A stretch of 64,000 bases of DNA, from positions 59,035,556 through 59,099,555 of the forward strand of contig CM067541.1 of NCBI GenBank assembly GCA_034509755.1, read 5' to 3'. The translations under genes and the position numbers were made by a program. The number at the start of each line of letters is the position of its first letter. Position 1 is the first letter of the stretch. The DNA is from Anisodus tanguticus. Lineage: Eukaryota > Streptophyta > Magnoliopsida > Solanales > Solanaceae. Shown here one piece after another: positions 11,117 to 21,500 of the stretch. The notes below the pieces were generated by a model. It was not told the DNA's origin, ran no database searches, and saw nothing but the letters and a program-made list of their open reading frames with translations.

Positions 11117-12309
11117 CTGCATGAAATCATCAGCATAAACTTCAAAAGTTCCTATTACGTATTAGATAAGTCTCCTGTTAATGACGGGTAAGTAACTAGG
11201 TACCTGCTCATATAAAGTACGTCACTATACCAGCTAAAGAAAATACAACAATCACACTCTTAAGGCATTTGCATTACATTATTGGCCGAAAATACACACA
11301 ACGAAAAGCCCTGATAAAAAGTGTAAGCAAATCAATAAAAAGAAGAGAGAAGAATGACCAAAGTGAAATACATGAAGAAAACTCTGGTCTCGAACAAAAA
11401 AATAAGAACGCCTAAAAAGGAGTTGAGTAGAACAAGGTGACCTTGAAGGAAATTACAAAGAGAAAGGATATAGCACATGACAAAAAGCCATAAGAGGGGA
11501 AGAGAGAAGAACTAATGGAGACTCAAAATTTATCATATCCATAACTGAAAAGGAAACAAAAAAGCAATGCCTGAGAGATACCAAAAAAAGGAACGGTTAC
11601 AAACAGTATAATTCTAGAATTTGTTCTTGAACTCTAAAGAACAAAGGTTTAAGCATGTTCAGGTTTCTACTTGTGCCATTGGATATGACAATTAGATGAC
11701 ATGAAACCAACTTCCCTGGGTATAAATTTGTGTACTGATTGTCCTATATCTAGTGAATTTAGCGTCAATAGCTTGTTTTTGATAATTTCATATTCTAGGT
11801 TATTGTTGCTGAATCAAAAGTCAAAAAGTAAGCAGTCAAAATGTTAAAACATTCATGAAATAAGCTGGTACATCTCAATTTACTCAACTTAAAAAACGTA
11901 TCAAGAAACTTTCTTGAATTTGTTATTGCAAAGATTTGAACCATTAAATATACATTTTCTGAAAAAGCATAGATTATGATACAACATCTGATGTTTTCAC
12001 TTAAGACATTATCAAGAACAACTGCAATCTATTGCTGGTAAATGCAACAGCTACTACTATCCCTCAATCCCGAACAAGTTGAAGTTGGCTACATGAATCT
12101 TCACTGACCAAGTTGCTCTATTTAAACTCATATCAAGCCAATATTATTATACCAAAAAAAAAAAAAGACTCATCTCGCTGCTGGTAAATGGTGATGCATA
12201 ATTCTACTATAGCTGTTGTTTCCTTGCTGTTTCAGGGCAATGTATTAGGCGATTGACATATGCTGGGAGAAGCTTCACAAATTGACACCATTGTAACAAT
12301 TGGATAAAT

Positions 12310-15300
12310 CTAATTGTGAGCTATGCCAATGATATGAGGATTTATCAGCGAGGCAGTTGATAATACAACTTGATGACTATCTACATTTGAGAAACCGGCT
12401 TCAGTGATATCCTTTCCTGTTTTCCTGGTAAGATGACAACCATCTGCGAGTGTCTGCTGCAAAGGATCAAGCAATTGCTGAACGAATCTGAGAACTGTCC
12501 CATCTGTCCAATTGCAGTCGGAAAAAAAAGCATTCTTACTTGATAAATAAAACACATTAGGGACAGATAGAGAAAAAAGTTTAACGTGAAGAATGTGACT
12601 ATTATCTTTACCTGTTGCAGCCACATGTTCAACAAAGAGGTAAAGGCCACCAGGCTTGAGCACCCTTCTGATTTCTAAGCGAACATGATAAAGCATTATA
12701 TCAGGATTTCATCCTTTTCTATCTTTTTATTAAAGAAACGAAATTAAACATAGAAGTCTAAAAGGAAAGAGTATCCTGACAACAACAGTGAAATACAAAC
12801 ATATATCAACATCCTGGCTAAGAGTCTCTCATTTTTTTTTTTAATGAAAACGACGTGATGACCTTAACATTTTCTATTAATAGCTCGGCTGCTTCAGGAA
12901 CCAATGGAGATAATTATCAAAGAGAAGGTTGAGGTTCTGTAGATTAACATGGTTTGGATTATGTGTTAGACCTTTGACAGTACAAGAAATATTTTGCATC
13001 TACCAGATTAATCAGACTGACATTTTCAGAAGTTTTAGGGTCACTGTGAGTTTAGATGAGCGAGAATATTTTAGTAGAAAAGCAGATACATAAGCTGCAG
13101 CATAGATAGAAACGGGCCATAATTCTCCTTCATCGCGAAATCACTTTTCTCTCTAAACAGCAAAAAAATAATTGTTGAGAAAGAATGCATTCTACAGCAA
13201 AATGAGCAAGCTTAGAAATGGCCAAAGAAACGAGCCTGTTTCGTTTATCTATTTATAGTGAAAAACTAAAACATGTGACAAGTACATCAAACTTCATCAG
13301 ATAAGGATATCACTGAGGATAAGATTGTATCTATACAAGAGAAAAGTACAAAGATAATACATGAGATAAATGTAAAGAATCCAAATACCAAGGCCTGATA
13401 GTTATACGACATATGATACCTCAACAACATGAAGAGTTAGGTTTATACTTGATATGAGGTTTACTGAACTACTTCGATGAAAGTTTTGAGCAGGATAATT
13501 ATATGACTTCATTTTGAAGTTAGACAAATCCTTCTGCCACTAAAGGAGACAAGACAAAGAGTAGCCTATGAATTGAACAGGAACATTAAAGCAAAAACCA
13601 AAAAGATATTATATACCTTGCAGTGCCAGATTAACATCTGCAACAGAACATAACACGAGGGTGCCAATGACAGCATCAACTGAAGCATCACGTAATGGCA
13701 AGGACTCAGAAACCTGCTTGAAAAAGAAAATACAACAATCACACTCTTGAGGTATTTGCATAACATATATTGGCCGAAAATACACACAACGAAAAGCCCT
13801 GATAAAAAGAGTAAGCAAAGCATAAAAAGAAGAGAGAAGAACGACTAAAGTGAAATACACATACAAAACAAAGAGTAGGAAAAGCGGAGTTGAGTAGAAC
13901 AAGGTGACCCAGAAGGAAAAAACAAAGAGGAAGGATATAGTACATGACGAAAAGTCATAAAAGGGAAGAATTAATGGAGACTACTTAAAATTTATGATAT
14001 CCGTAACCAGAAAGAAAACAAAAAAGCAATGCGTAAAAGATACAAAAAAAAAGGAACGGTTACAACGGCATAATTCAATGACCATATAGGAGTACTAGTT
14101 TTATGCTGATGATGTGATGTCAAAGCATTAAGCTGATCACAGAACTAACAAAAGCACATCATACGGAAAGCCATAAAAATAATTTATTTTATCCTAGAAG
14201 GTCTTTATCTCTACAAATTAACCTATAGCTGATAATACCATGTAGGCTTAATAAAAACTGATTCCGTTATAACTTTGCGGTGCATTCTCCAAAAAAGCTA
14301 CTTATATAACTTAAACATCATGATGATATTGACTTATTGAGTTCGGTTAAAGGTACACACCGCATGCAAGAATTTGAAATTTGCAGGTGGAAGGCCTGCA
14401 GCCTCTGCTGCTGCTTGCGCATATTTCTCCATCTTCCTGTTTGGATCAACACCATAAACAGAAGTGCCCCCCTCACTGGCATAATACTTTAAATTCGGAC
14501 CTGTCCCAATGCCAATTTCGAGGATTTGTTTGGCCTGACCTCTCAGATTAGCAAAAAGCTCTGACTTGTAACCTTCAATCTTACAGGAAAAGGGTATAAG
14601 TTCAGAAAATCTTATTTACTAATTCAAAATAATCTCTGCAGCTCTCAAGTGGACAATATGAGCTAACCTCTGCTTCGTAAGATTTCATACTTGTGTTCAT
14701 GGCAGTTGCATATAATTCCGCGTACCAATCTGGCCTAGGAGGATGAAACCTATTCAACATTGCCTACACGTAAGATCAGCGATTGATAAAGTCACTACAA
14801 CATTTATTGCATTGCGACTGAGCAAATACAGTATTAACAAATCTAGCTCACTTCTTACTTAATCAGCTCTGATAACTCTTTGGAAAGAGCAGCCTAAATT
14901 ACTACTATACTGAAACTTTCAATCATACTTAATCCTAATAGATCATATTCATGCTTTAACTTGGATTTGTACTTAAATCGTGCTTCTTCCATATAGACGG
15001 TTTGCCTGACTGTTAAAACCTCCCTGTAATTGTTACTTTCAGAAACATGAGAAAATAGCTAGCAAAGATCTTTTGTTCTCAAATCTTCACAACTTTGAAA
15101 GCCAGCATCCAACATTTTCAATTTAAATGACCAAAATTCTGCAGACTGTCTATTCACATGTGTGGGGAAAATACCAATTTTATGGCAGACAAGTCAATTA
15201 ATGAAGTTTGCTTCAGTTCCAAACTTGTCGGAGTCAGCTATCATCATAGTTATAATACGTTTATGTTGACAGTCAGCATACCAATTTCATGTGCTTATGA

Positions 15301-16219
15301 AAATTCATACTCCTTCTGTTCCATTTTACATGACATTCTTCCTTTTATAGTTTGTTCCAAGAAAAATTACACTTTTCTATAATTGAAACCTGTTTAACTT
15401 TAACCTTACCATTTTAATGACATGCTTTTATAATTAAATGCCTTGATAATCTTACCATATTACCATTAATGACATGTTTTTATAGTCATACAAATGACAT
15501 GACACGTTTAAGCCAAAAGAATTACGTAAGAAAAAACGGCCTAACTAAACCTTAAAATCTAGCTCACGAGGGGAGGATTCCCAAGTCAATATAAGAAAAC
15601 CACCACCATTCCCCAACCAATGTGAGACTCTAACAATCAGCAGGACCAGACCGCCAACTGAAGCGTGGACAATACAACATAGGGCCCCACAGAAATGGAC
15701 CTTGATCCAATACCATGTAAGATGTGGCCTTTTGGTCTAACGAACTGCAAAAATTAACTCATGAGGGGAGGATTGTCCAACTACATATAAGGAGACCACC
15801 GTTACATTTTCCAATCAATGTGAGACTCTAACCACTCTGACATTTCATAAACTTCATGACTAGTCAAACACTGACATATAAATGGTAAAAGAGTTCAAGT
15901 AAAGCATTATATATTTTACCATGGCATCAGTAGGAAATGAATCATCAGAAGCATGTGAAGGATGACTAGGCAATAGAGCAGCTGCTCCTACTGCTGCCAT
16001 TATGTCTCTTCTACTGCAGCAAAAGCAAATACTGTTACTACAACTCAAAGGGTCTTTTACCCTTTTCTTCAAATGGTTCAATTCATTTTGAGTTTGAGAA
16101 TTAAAAGGGACATCATTAAAAGTTTTGCTTTCAGAAACAGATGAATTTACTGTTTTCAGTTTCTGGGTATTGTGAATCTTGGGATATAAAGATGTGGAAA
16201 AGGCTGTATGTATCAACAT
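12310..16219 (-). CDS. Chloroplast-targeted UbiE/METTL7-like SAM methyltransferase (6 exons, 322 aa)
   Basis: Exons: 16219-15920, 14763-14668, 14579-14361, 13713-13617, 12674-12612, 12503-12310. All joins are GT-AG and in phase. The product is a class I SAM-dependent methyltransferase of the Methyltransf_11/METTL7-like group; the substrate is unknown. SAM-binding motif I is LEIGIGTGPN (about residues 152-161), followed by the acidic YGVDPN at the end of the second strand. Exon 4 holds DASVDAVIGTLVLCSV and exon 5 the conserved EIRRVLKPGGLYLFVEHV segment. The first 80 residues are Ser/Asn-rich and then carry CSRRDIMAAVGAAALLPSH and SHASD, which looks like a two-part transit peptide. The start is the first ATG of this open exon. 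The nearby partial duplicate shares exons 4-6. Confidence 0.88.
15304..15520. mobile_element. Stowaway-like MITE remnant in methyltransferase intron 1
   Basis: Begins with TACTCCTTCTGTTCCATTTT, the common start of Stowaway-type plant MITEs, and continues with the family's TGACAT-rich body. The right inverted end is not clear, so the element is truncated or decayed. Confidence 0.45.
15556..15833. repeat. Pair of ~75-bp direct repeats in intron 1
   Basis: A block starting CTCACGAGGGGAGGATT and ending CAATGTGAGACTCTAAC (15560-15633) recurs as CTCATGAGGGGAGGATT...CAATGTGAGACTCTAAC (15758-15832). The sequence resembles the LTR leader region of solanaceous copia elements, so these may be the ends of a small LTR relic. 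Confidence 0.4.
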
Positions 16220-16672
16220 ATTCTTTGAATTCCTAAAAATTTGGCCTCTGGGGTTGTATTAGTTTGGTTAAAATAGACTGGAATTGCCTGTAATATTCAC
16301 TAGTTTAGGTTAGGGAGAGAAAAAATATACATAGTTCCTCTCTCGTTCTATTTTCTTTTTAGTTAAAGATGTCGCCTAAGAGTCCGACAAATTCGCATTC
16401 GAGTCTGTAATACTTCATTTTGGGTTAAAACAATCACAATAGTAGCTAAAATTTAAAATTTGTAAATTTTAAATTTTAAAATAGCGACATCAATATCAGT
16501 AACTAAGTTTTGAATTTAATTTTTATATATATTTAATAAAAAATTTTAATAGAAATACAAAATTTATAATAAAGCTACTTAGTTTGTCAAACTCTCTCTA
16601 TTGAAGATGATTCTATTTAAACTCGAGACTTAATTAATGACGGAGGATACATACCATCACACGTTAACGTTT
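16220..16672. other. Methyltransferase upstream region
   Basis: Likely promoter and leader of the methyltransferase on the minus strand. It is AT-rich and no clear TATA box could be assigned. Confidence 0.3.
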
Positions 16673-16950
16673 TATAATTTCTTTTTGTTTAATTTGCTAT
16701 CGGACCATTTGATTTACAACAACAATAACATACTCGTTGTTATTCCACAAGTGGGGTAGGGTATAGGAGGATATAATTTCTTTTTGTTTAATTTGCTATG
16801 GGATCACTTGATTTACAACAACAATAACATACTCGTTGTTACTCCACAAGTGGGGTGGGGGTATAGGAGGATAGGATGTACGCATATGTTACTCTTATCT
16901 TTGTGAGGTAGAGAGGTTGTTTCTGATAGACCCTCGGCTCAAAAAAAAAA
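16673..16950 (+). mobile_element. TS-type SINE with a duplicated head
   Basis: The stretch with CCACAAGTGGGGT, then GAGGTAGAGAGGTTGTTTC, then TGATAGACCCTCGGCTCAAA and an A tract is the typical 3' half of the Solanaceae TS SINE family. The front part (about 99 bp) is present twice in tandem, at 16673-16771 and 16772-16871. Confidence 0.65.
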
Positions 16951-17037
16951 TATCTAACGCAAGTTTATAAGAAGAGAGACAACAAAATAACAAGATAAAA
17001 AATAAATACAACAACAGTGAGTAACCCACATTAAAGC

Positions 17038-19258
17038 TGTAACACCTCGTACCTTCGGGCTAAGGTTTGACTCATACGATGAGAACATAATGGAACAAAA
17101 ATGAGGAGTGTAGAAAGTTATTTGAAAACTAATAACTTAGGCCAAAATATAGTAGGAAGCTACTCTACAGAGTATGTTTTCTAGTGAGTTTGCACCACGT
17201 CTCACTTAAAGAGGGTATACGAAAAAAATTATAAGGAATTTGAGTAAACTCAAAACATGAAAGTCATATCCCTTTGAAATATATTTTCATCCATATATGG
17301 TGGAGCTCAAACGGACATCGCTAGAAAAGTTATGACTGTTTTACTGAAGGGTCGTAGAGCAGTCTGCCGGACAATGCGGCTCACAATGCGCCGCACGCAG
17401 GCCACATCAGGGATTCATTAAAGTCCGTTTTTTTAAAAAATTATTTCATATTTCAGTTCTCCAAAGCCCTATCACGACTTTTCTCTCCTCTTCCCATCAT
17501 CCCACATAAAGGTAAGTCTCTGCCATGTATTCCTAAGTAATTCTAACACTTATACCTCAATTCTTAACAAGATCATACGTTTCAATCTTAGGATTTTCAA
17601 GAAAACCCTTCTCAAGACTTCAAGTTTAGATTGTTGGGTTTTCTCTTCAAGCGTTCATACTTTTTCTTCAAGTTTTTTAGCGATTAAGGTATGTAGGAAT
17701 TTTATCCACATGTGTGATGTTATTGTTCTTCTCATTAAAGTCCATTTTAAAAAAAAATTATTTCATATTTCAGTTCTCCAAAGCCCTATCACGACTTTTC
17801 TCTCCTCTTCCCATCATCTCACATCAAGGTAAGTCTATGCCATGTATTCCTAAGTAATTCTAACACTTATACCTCAATTCTTAACAAGATTATACGCTTC
17901 AATCTTAGGATTTTCAAGAAAGCCCTTCTCAAGACTTCAAGTTTCGATTGTTGGGTTTTCTCTTCAAGCGTTCAGACTTTTTCTTCAAGTTTTGAAGCGA
18001 TTAAGGTATGTAGGAATTTTATCCACGTGTGTGATGTTATTGTTCTTCTCCACGCCACGTTCATCCATGAAAATATGAAATTCCACAAGTTAGGTTTTTT
18101 ATTCTAAGTTCATGATAACCCTAATTACGTGTATTAGTCTATGTCGTGATTATATTACAAATTCATTAGTTGAATTCATGATACGCCATTATGATTGTCA
18201 TGAACCCGTCCGTAATCTATAAACAACATGCTTTGAATTTCATGGGATCTCAATTACAAGTCATGAACCAATATTACTCTACTCCATGAATCTTACATGT
18301 TTTCCATATTTAATACAAGTTATATTATGTATCTGTATACATGTTAAATTATACTTACAAATCATGTTTACAAGTCATGTTTATGAAATTCATGGGCTTA
18401 CAAGCCAACTATATATATGTTCAAGTTTTGAGAGTTGCACAGATTACTCAAGAAGGTTTAATACATGAAACTACGTATGCCAATGTAGGATAAGGATCGC
18501 TCCGCCCAGTTATGACGATTCCTTCATATTACCCATTGCGGGTTATTGGATCCATTCATGTCATGTCCATGTCTCATACCTCGACAAGGTACGAGATGGC
18601 TTAGCTGATCGGGCAAAGATCAGATGTCACATTCTTGTGTAGTGGTTTCATGTCGGTTATACTAAAGCTCTCCCATCTAAAATAATTTATCATGTTTTAT
18701 TATATCATGTCAGATATTATAAATGTTCATGCTCGGGTTACAGTTTCAGTTCCTATTATTTTATGTGTTGTGTTATTCATTCAATTGCTTTATATACGAG
18801 TACAATTCAAATGTACTTACGTCCTTTTTGCCTGAGGCCTGCATCTCACGATGCAAGAATGGAGTTTCAAGACGACAGATCAGTTCGCTAAGATTCCTGC
18901 AATATCAGCTATTGGTGAGCCCCATTTCATTCAGGGTGTTAGTTATTTACTTTATGTCATGCCATGCTTTACATTAAAGGTATGCCGGGGCCTTGTCCTG
19001 GTAAACAATTTTTAACAGTCATACTCATGCTCAGAGGTTTCATAGATTAGTTTAGCATTTCATGTCAAATATTCACATTATTTTTGCAAATCATATTTTC
19101 AGATGATATTTTCAGTATTCAGATTTTCTGTGTTTTAAGTTACTATTTCATGATATGTGATGCCCATGTTGATCCAGCAAGCCATGTGGTTCGCTCGGTT
19201 ACATGTAGTCAGGCACCGAGTGTCGTGTTACGCTCAGTCCATGGTTCGGGGCGTGACA
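17038..19258. mobile_element. Large solo LTR, probably Ty3/gypsy
   Basis: The 2.2-kb block begins TGTAACACCTCGTACC and ends GGTTCGGGGCGTGACA, typical LTR ends of solanaceous gypsy-type elements. Flanks are AAAGC (17033-17037) and GAAGC (19259-19263), a 5-bp target duplication with one mismatch. No primer-binding site, gag or pol lies beside it, so it is a solo LTR left by LTR-LTR recombination. It contains an internal 317-bp tandem duplication. Confidence 0.75.
17416..18049. repeat. 317-bp tandem duplication inside the solo LTR
   Basis: 17416-17732 and 17733-18049 are near-identical, both starting CATTAAAGTCC and ending GTTATTGTTCTTCT. They differ at only a few positions, for example GTTTAGATTG against GTTTCGATTG. 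Confidence 0.88.
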
Positions 19259-19269
19259 GAAGCATAAGA

Positions 19270-19760
19270 GACTACGTGACAACTGACTACTACTGCTGAA
19301 ATGATAATATGGGGGATGAGGCTAGCCCCCTCCAACACAGGGTGCGACAACACTTAGCTACCTACTAAATTTCTACCATAATTCTCGATCTCCAAACATT
19401 TCTATCTATCTAGGGTCATGTCCTCGGTCAACTGAAATTATTTCATGTACTGTTTAATCACCTCTCCAGTTCTTTTTCGGCCTACCTCTATCTCTCCTCA
19501 CTCTTGTTATCGTCAACCACTCGCACCTCCTTTTGGCGCATCCTCACACGTCCTCTTCACATGCCCGAACCATCTCAATCACATTTCTTTCATCTTGTCC
19601 GCCATTGATATCACACCCACCTTATCCCATATAACTTCATTCATAATCATATCTCCCCGGATATGCCCACACATCTATCTGAACATTCTTATCTCCGCTA
19701 CATTCATTTTCTGAACGTTGACGTTCTTGAGTGGCCAACATTCTGCCATACAACAAAAAA
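19270..19760 (-). pseudogene. LINE (RTE-type) reverse transcriptase C-terminal remnant
   Basis: The minus strand encodes, across frameshifts and stops, the pattern of a plant RTE-type LINE C-terminus: a W-M-C-G-H-T-like motif near 19665, then MRLRWFGHVKR-like residues near 19580, then RDRGRPKKNWRGD near 19480. Frames are broken throughout, so this is a dead fragment. Confidence 0.6.
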
Positions 19761-20168
19761 ATAAGAAAATAATAAAAACTTTGTCTAGCTACTTCTACAA
19801 TCTGTTTGATTTCTAACATAAAGCATAGCCTATTAATATACTGGAGTATTTGGTTCCCAACATAGAACTCATTATAGAAATTAAATTATACATGCATTAC
19901 TGAACAAGAATTTTGTGAGGAAATAAAATACATGTGGTAACAATATCTAACAAGACATTTAAAAGAATAGCATACCATTGTTAAAATATGGCCTTGTTTT
20001 GGTAAATAAAGAAAATTATGATAACATCCGATAGAAGCAACAATTTTAAGTATATTTAATGTACAAAATATAAAATATTCAAACCTACGCGAGTATACTA
20101 ATTAGGAAAGTTAAAATTAACTTGTTTATCATTGCATAACAATTCATATATTTAAACTTTTATATAAC

Positions 20169-20449
20169 TGTTGGAATTATTAGTTCTATAAGTGATATTG
20201 ATTAAGTCTTAAGTGGCTGATATTCCCATTAGTTTGTTGTTTTATGGGCTCAATTGTAGCCTTCATTCTTTTATACATGTATTGGGTCGTATATATAGGA
20301 GGGACCCGACCCAGTTTGTAATTAATTAAAACATTTCTCTCATTCTCATAATAAGATTTTTTCACTCTCCCTTTTACTTTCTCTCTCTAGTAACCGACTT
20401 TCTCTTACGATTTATCATCTCAATTTCATCGTGTTTATGGATTCTAACA
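20169..20449. repeat. Probable copia-type solo LTR
   Basis: 281 bp starting TGTTGGAATTATTAG and ending GGATTCTAACA, with TATATATAGGAGGGACCC as a promoter-like TATA region in the middle. Ends and size fit a Ty1/copia LTR. No exact target duplication was found (ATAAC before, CATAA after). Confidence 0.5.
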
Positions 20450-20512
20450 CATAAACTAAACAAGCCTTCAGTTTATATTTATTTGGTTAGGTTTCCTAAA
20501 AATATAATCACA

Positions 20513-20534
20513 GTATATATATATATATATATAT
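20513..20534. repeat. TA microsatellite
   Basis: Eleven TA dinucleotides in a row. Confidence 0.9.
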
Positions 20535-21500
20535 TGAAAAATAACAATGAATATTTTTCTTTAACAACAATGAATTTGTTAGGCTTCATAATTACATGTG
20601 TTAATTTGGAGTGTCAATGGTTCAATTCGACTGGTTATTACTAATTTTTTGATTAATTTATAATGTAGAAATAAATTTAAATTTTATTTGTACCGTTCTA
20701 ATCATCTTAATTTATCTTCCATTTCCGTCCAAAGAGAAACCAATATCACTAGATTCTCATTGAAGACCTCATAAGGGAAACTTCAATATAACATTAAAAA
20801 GTTCCAATTCTCATATTAAGAAATAATAGATGAAATGACGGAGACTACAACAATAATTATGCCTTAGTTCCAAACAAGTAACTCTCAAAATATATCTGCC
20901 TTCAAAAGTATTTTCATTTTCTATAGGTGCATTATTCTTTACTCGACCATCAATGTACATTTAAAAGCATTGCCTCTTGTTGGTATTGTTTGGTTGAATA
21001 TATTAAGACAAGTCAAAACTAAAACTAGGTGAATGAACAAGAAGATAAATACAAAAACTAGAAATCCAAAAGTTGTGTAGTATAGAGCAAAAACAAAATA
21101 CAAAAGGTAATGTAAAGTTCTAAAATTTTCACTTGAAATAAATCTCTACTATTTAATCTGTTGCACTTTCTAAATTTCCTCTACCTATTTCTTCCCATGC
21201 AACAGAAAAGCCCCATAGAACAAGGGCAGCCGAGAAAAACACTCAATAGTTCGACTTAGATACATGTTACCATGAGTCTTGGCAGTTAAGACAGATGTAA
21301 ATTCTGTCAAAACTCATCCCTTATGATAGTACAAGGTAGTGTACAATCATACAACATCGGAGAAACACAAAGCAACTCGGCGAGTGCAAGAAGAACCAGG
21401 CTTGAGTTGTTCTTACTTCCAGTATCTCATTGCTCATTTGCTGCTGATACTTCAACTTATGCCGGATATTACATGGATTATTGAAGGCAGAATCAATAAC
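20535..21500. other. Intergenic, downstream of the DRIP-like gene
   Basis: No gene recognised. The last 200-300 bp probably include the 3' untranslated region of the DRIP-like gene on the minus strand. Confidence 0.3.

Larger units (their letters stand above)
7130..14077. repeat. Tandem duplication covering the 3' half of the methyltransferase gene
   Basis: Unit A is about 7130-11615 and unit B about 11733-14077. The units match along their length, starting with the shared block CTGATTGTCCTATATCTAGT (7139 and 11737), then 3' flank, exons 6, 5 and 4, and part of intron 3. Unit A is longer mainly because it holds the copia element at 7401-9450. The match stops just beyond AGGAACGGTTACAA at about 11615 and 14077. 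Edges were placed by eye. Confidence 0.8.
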
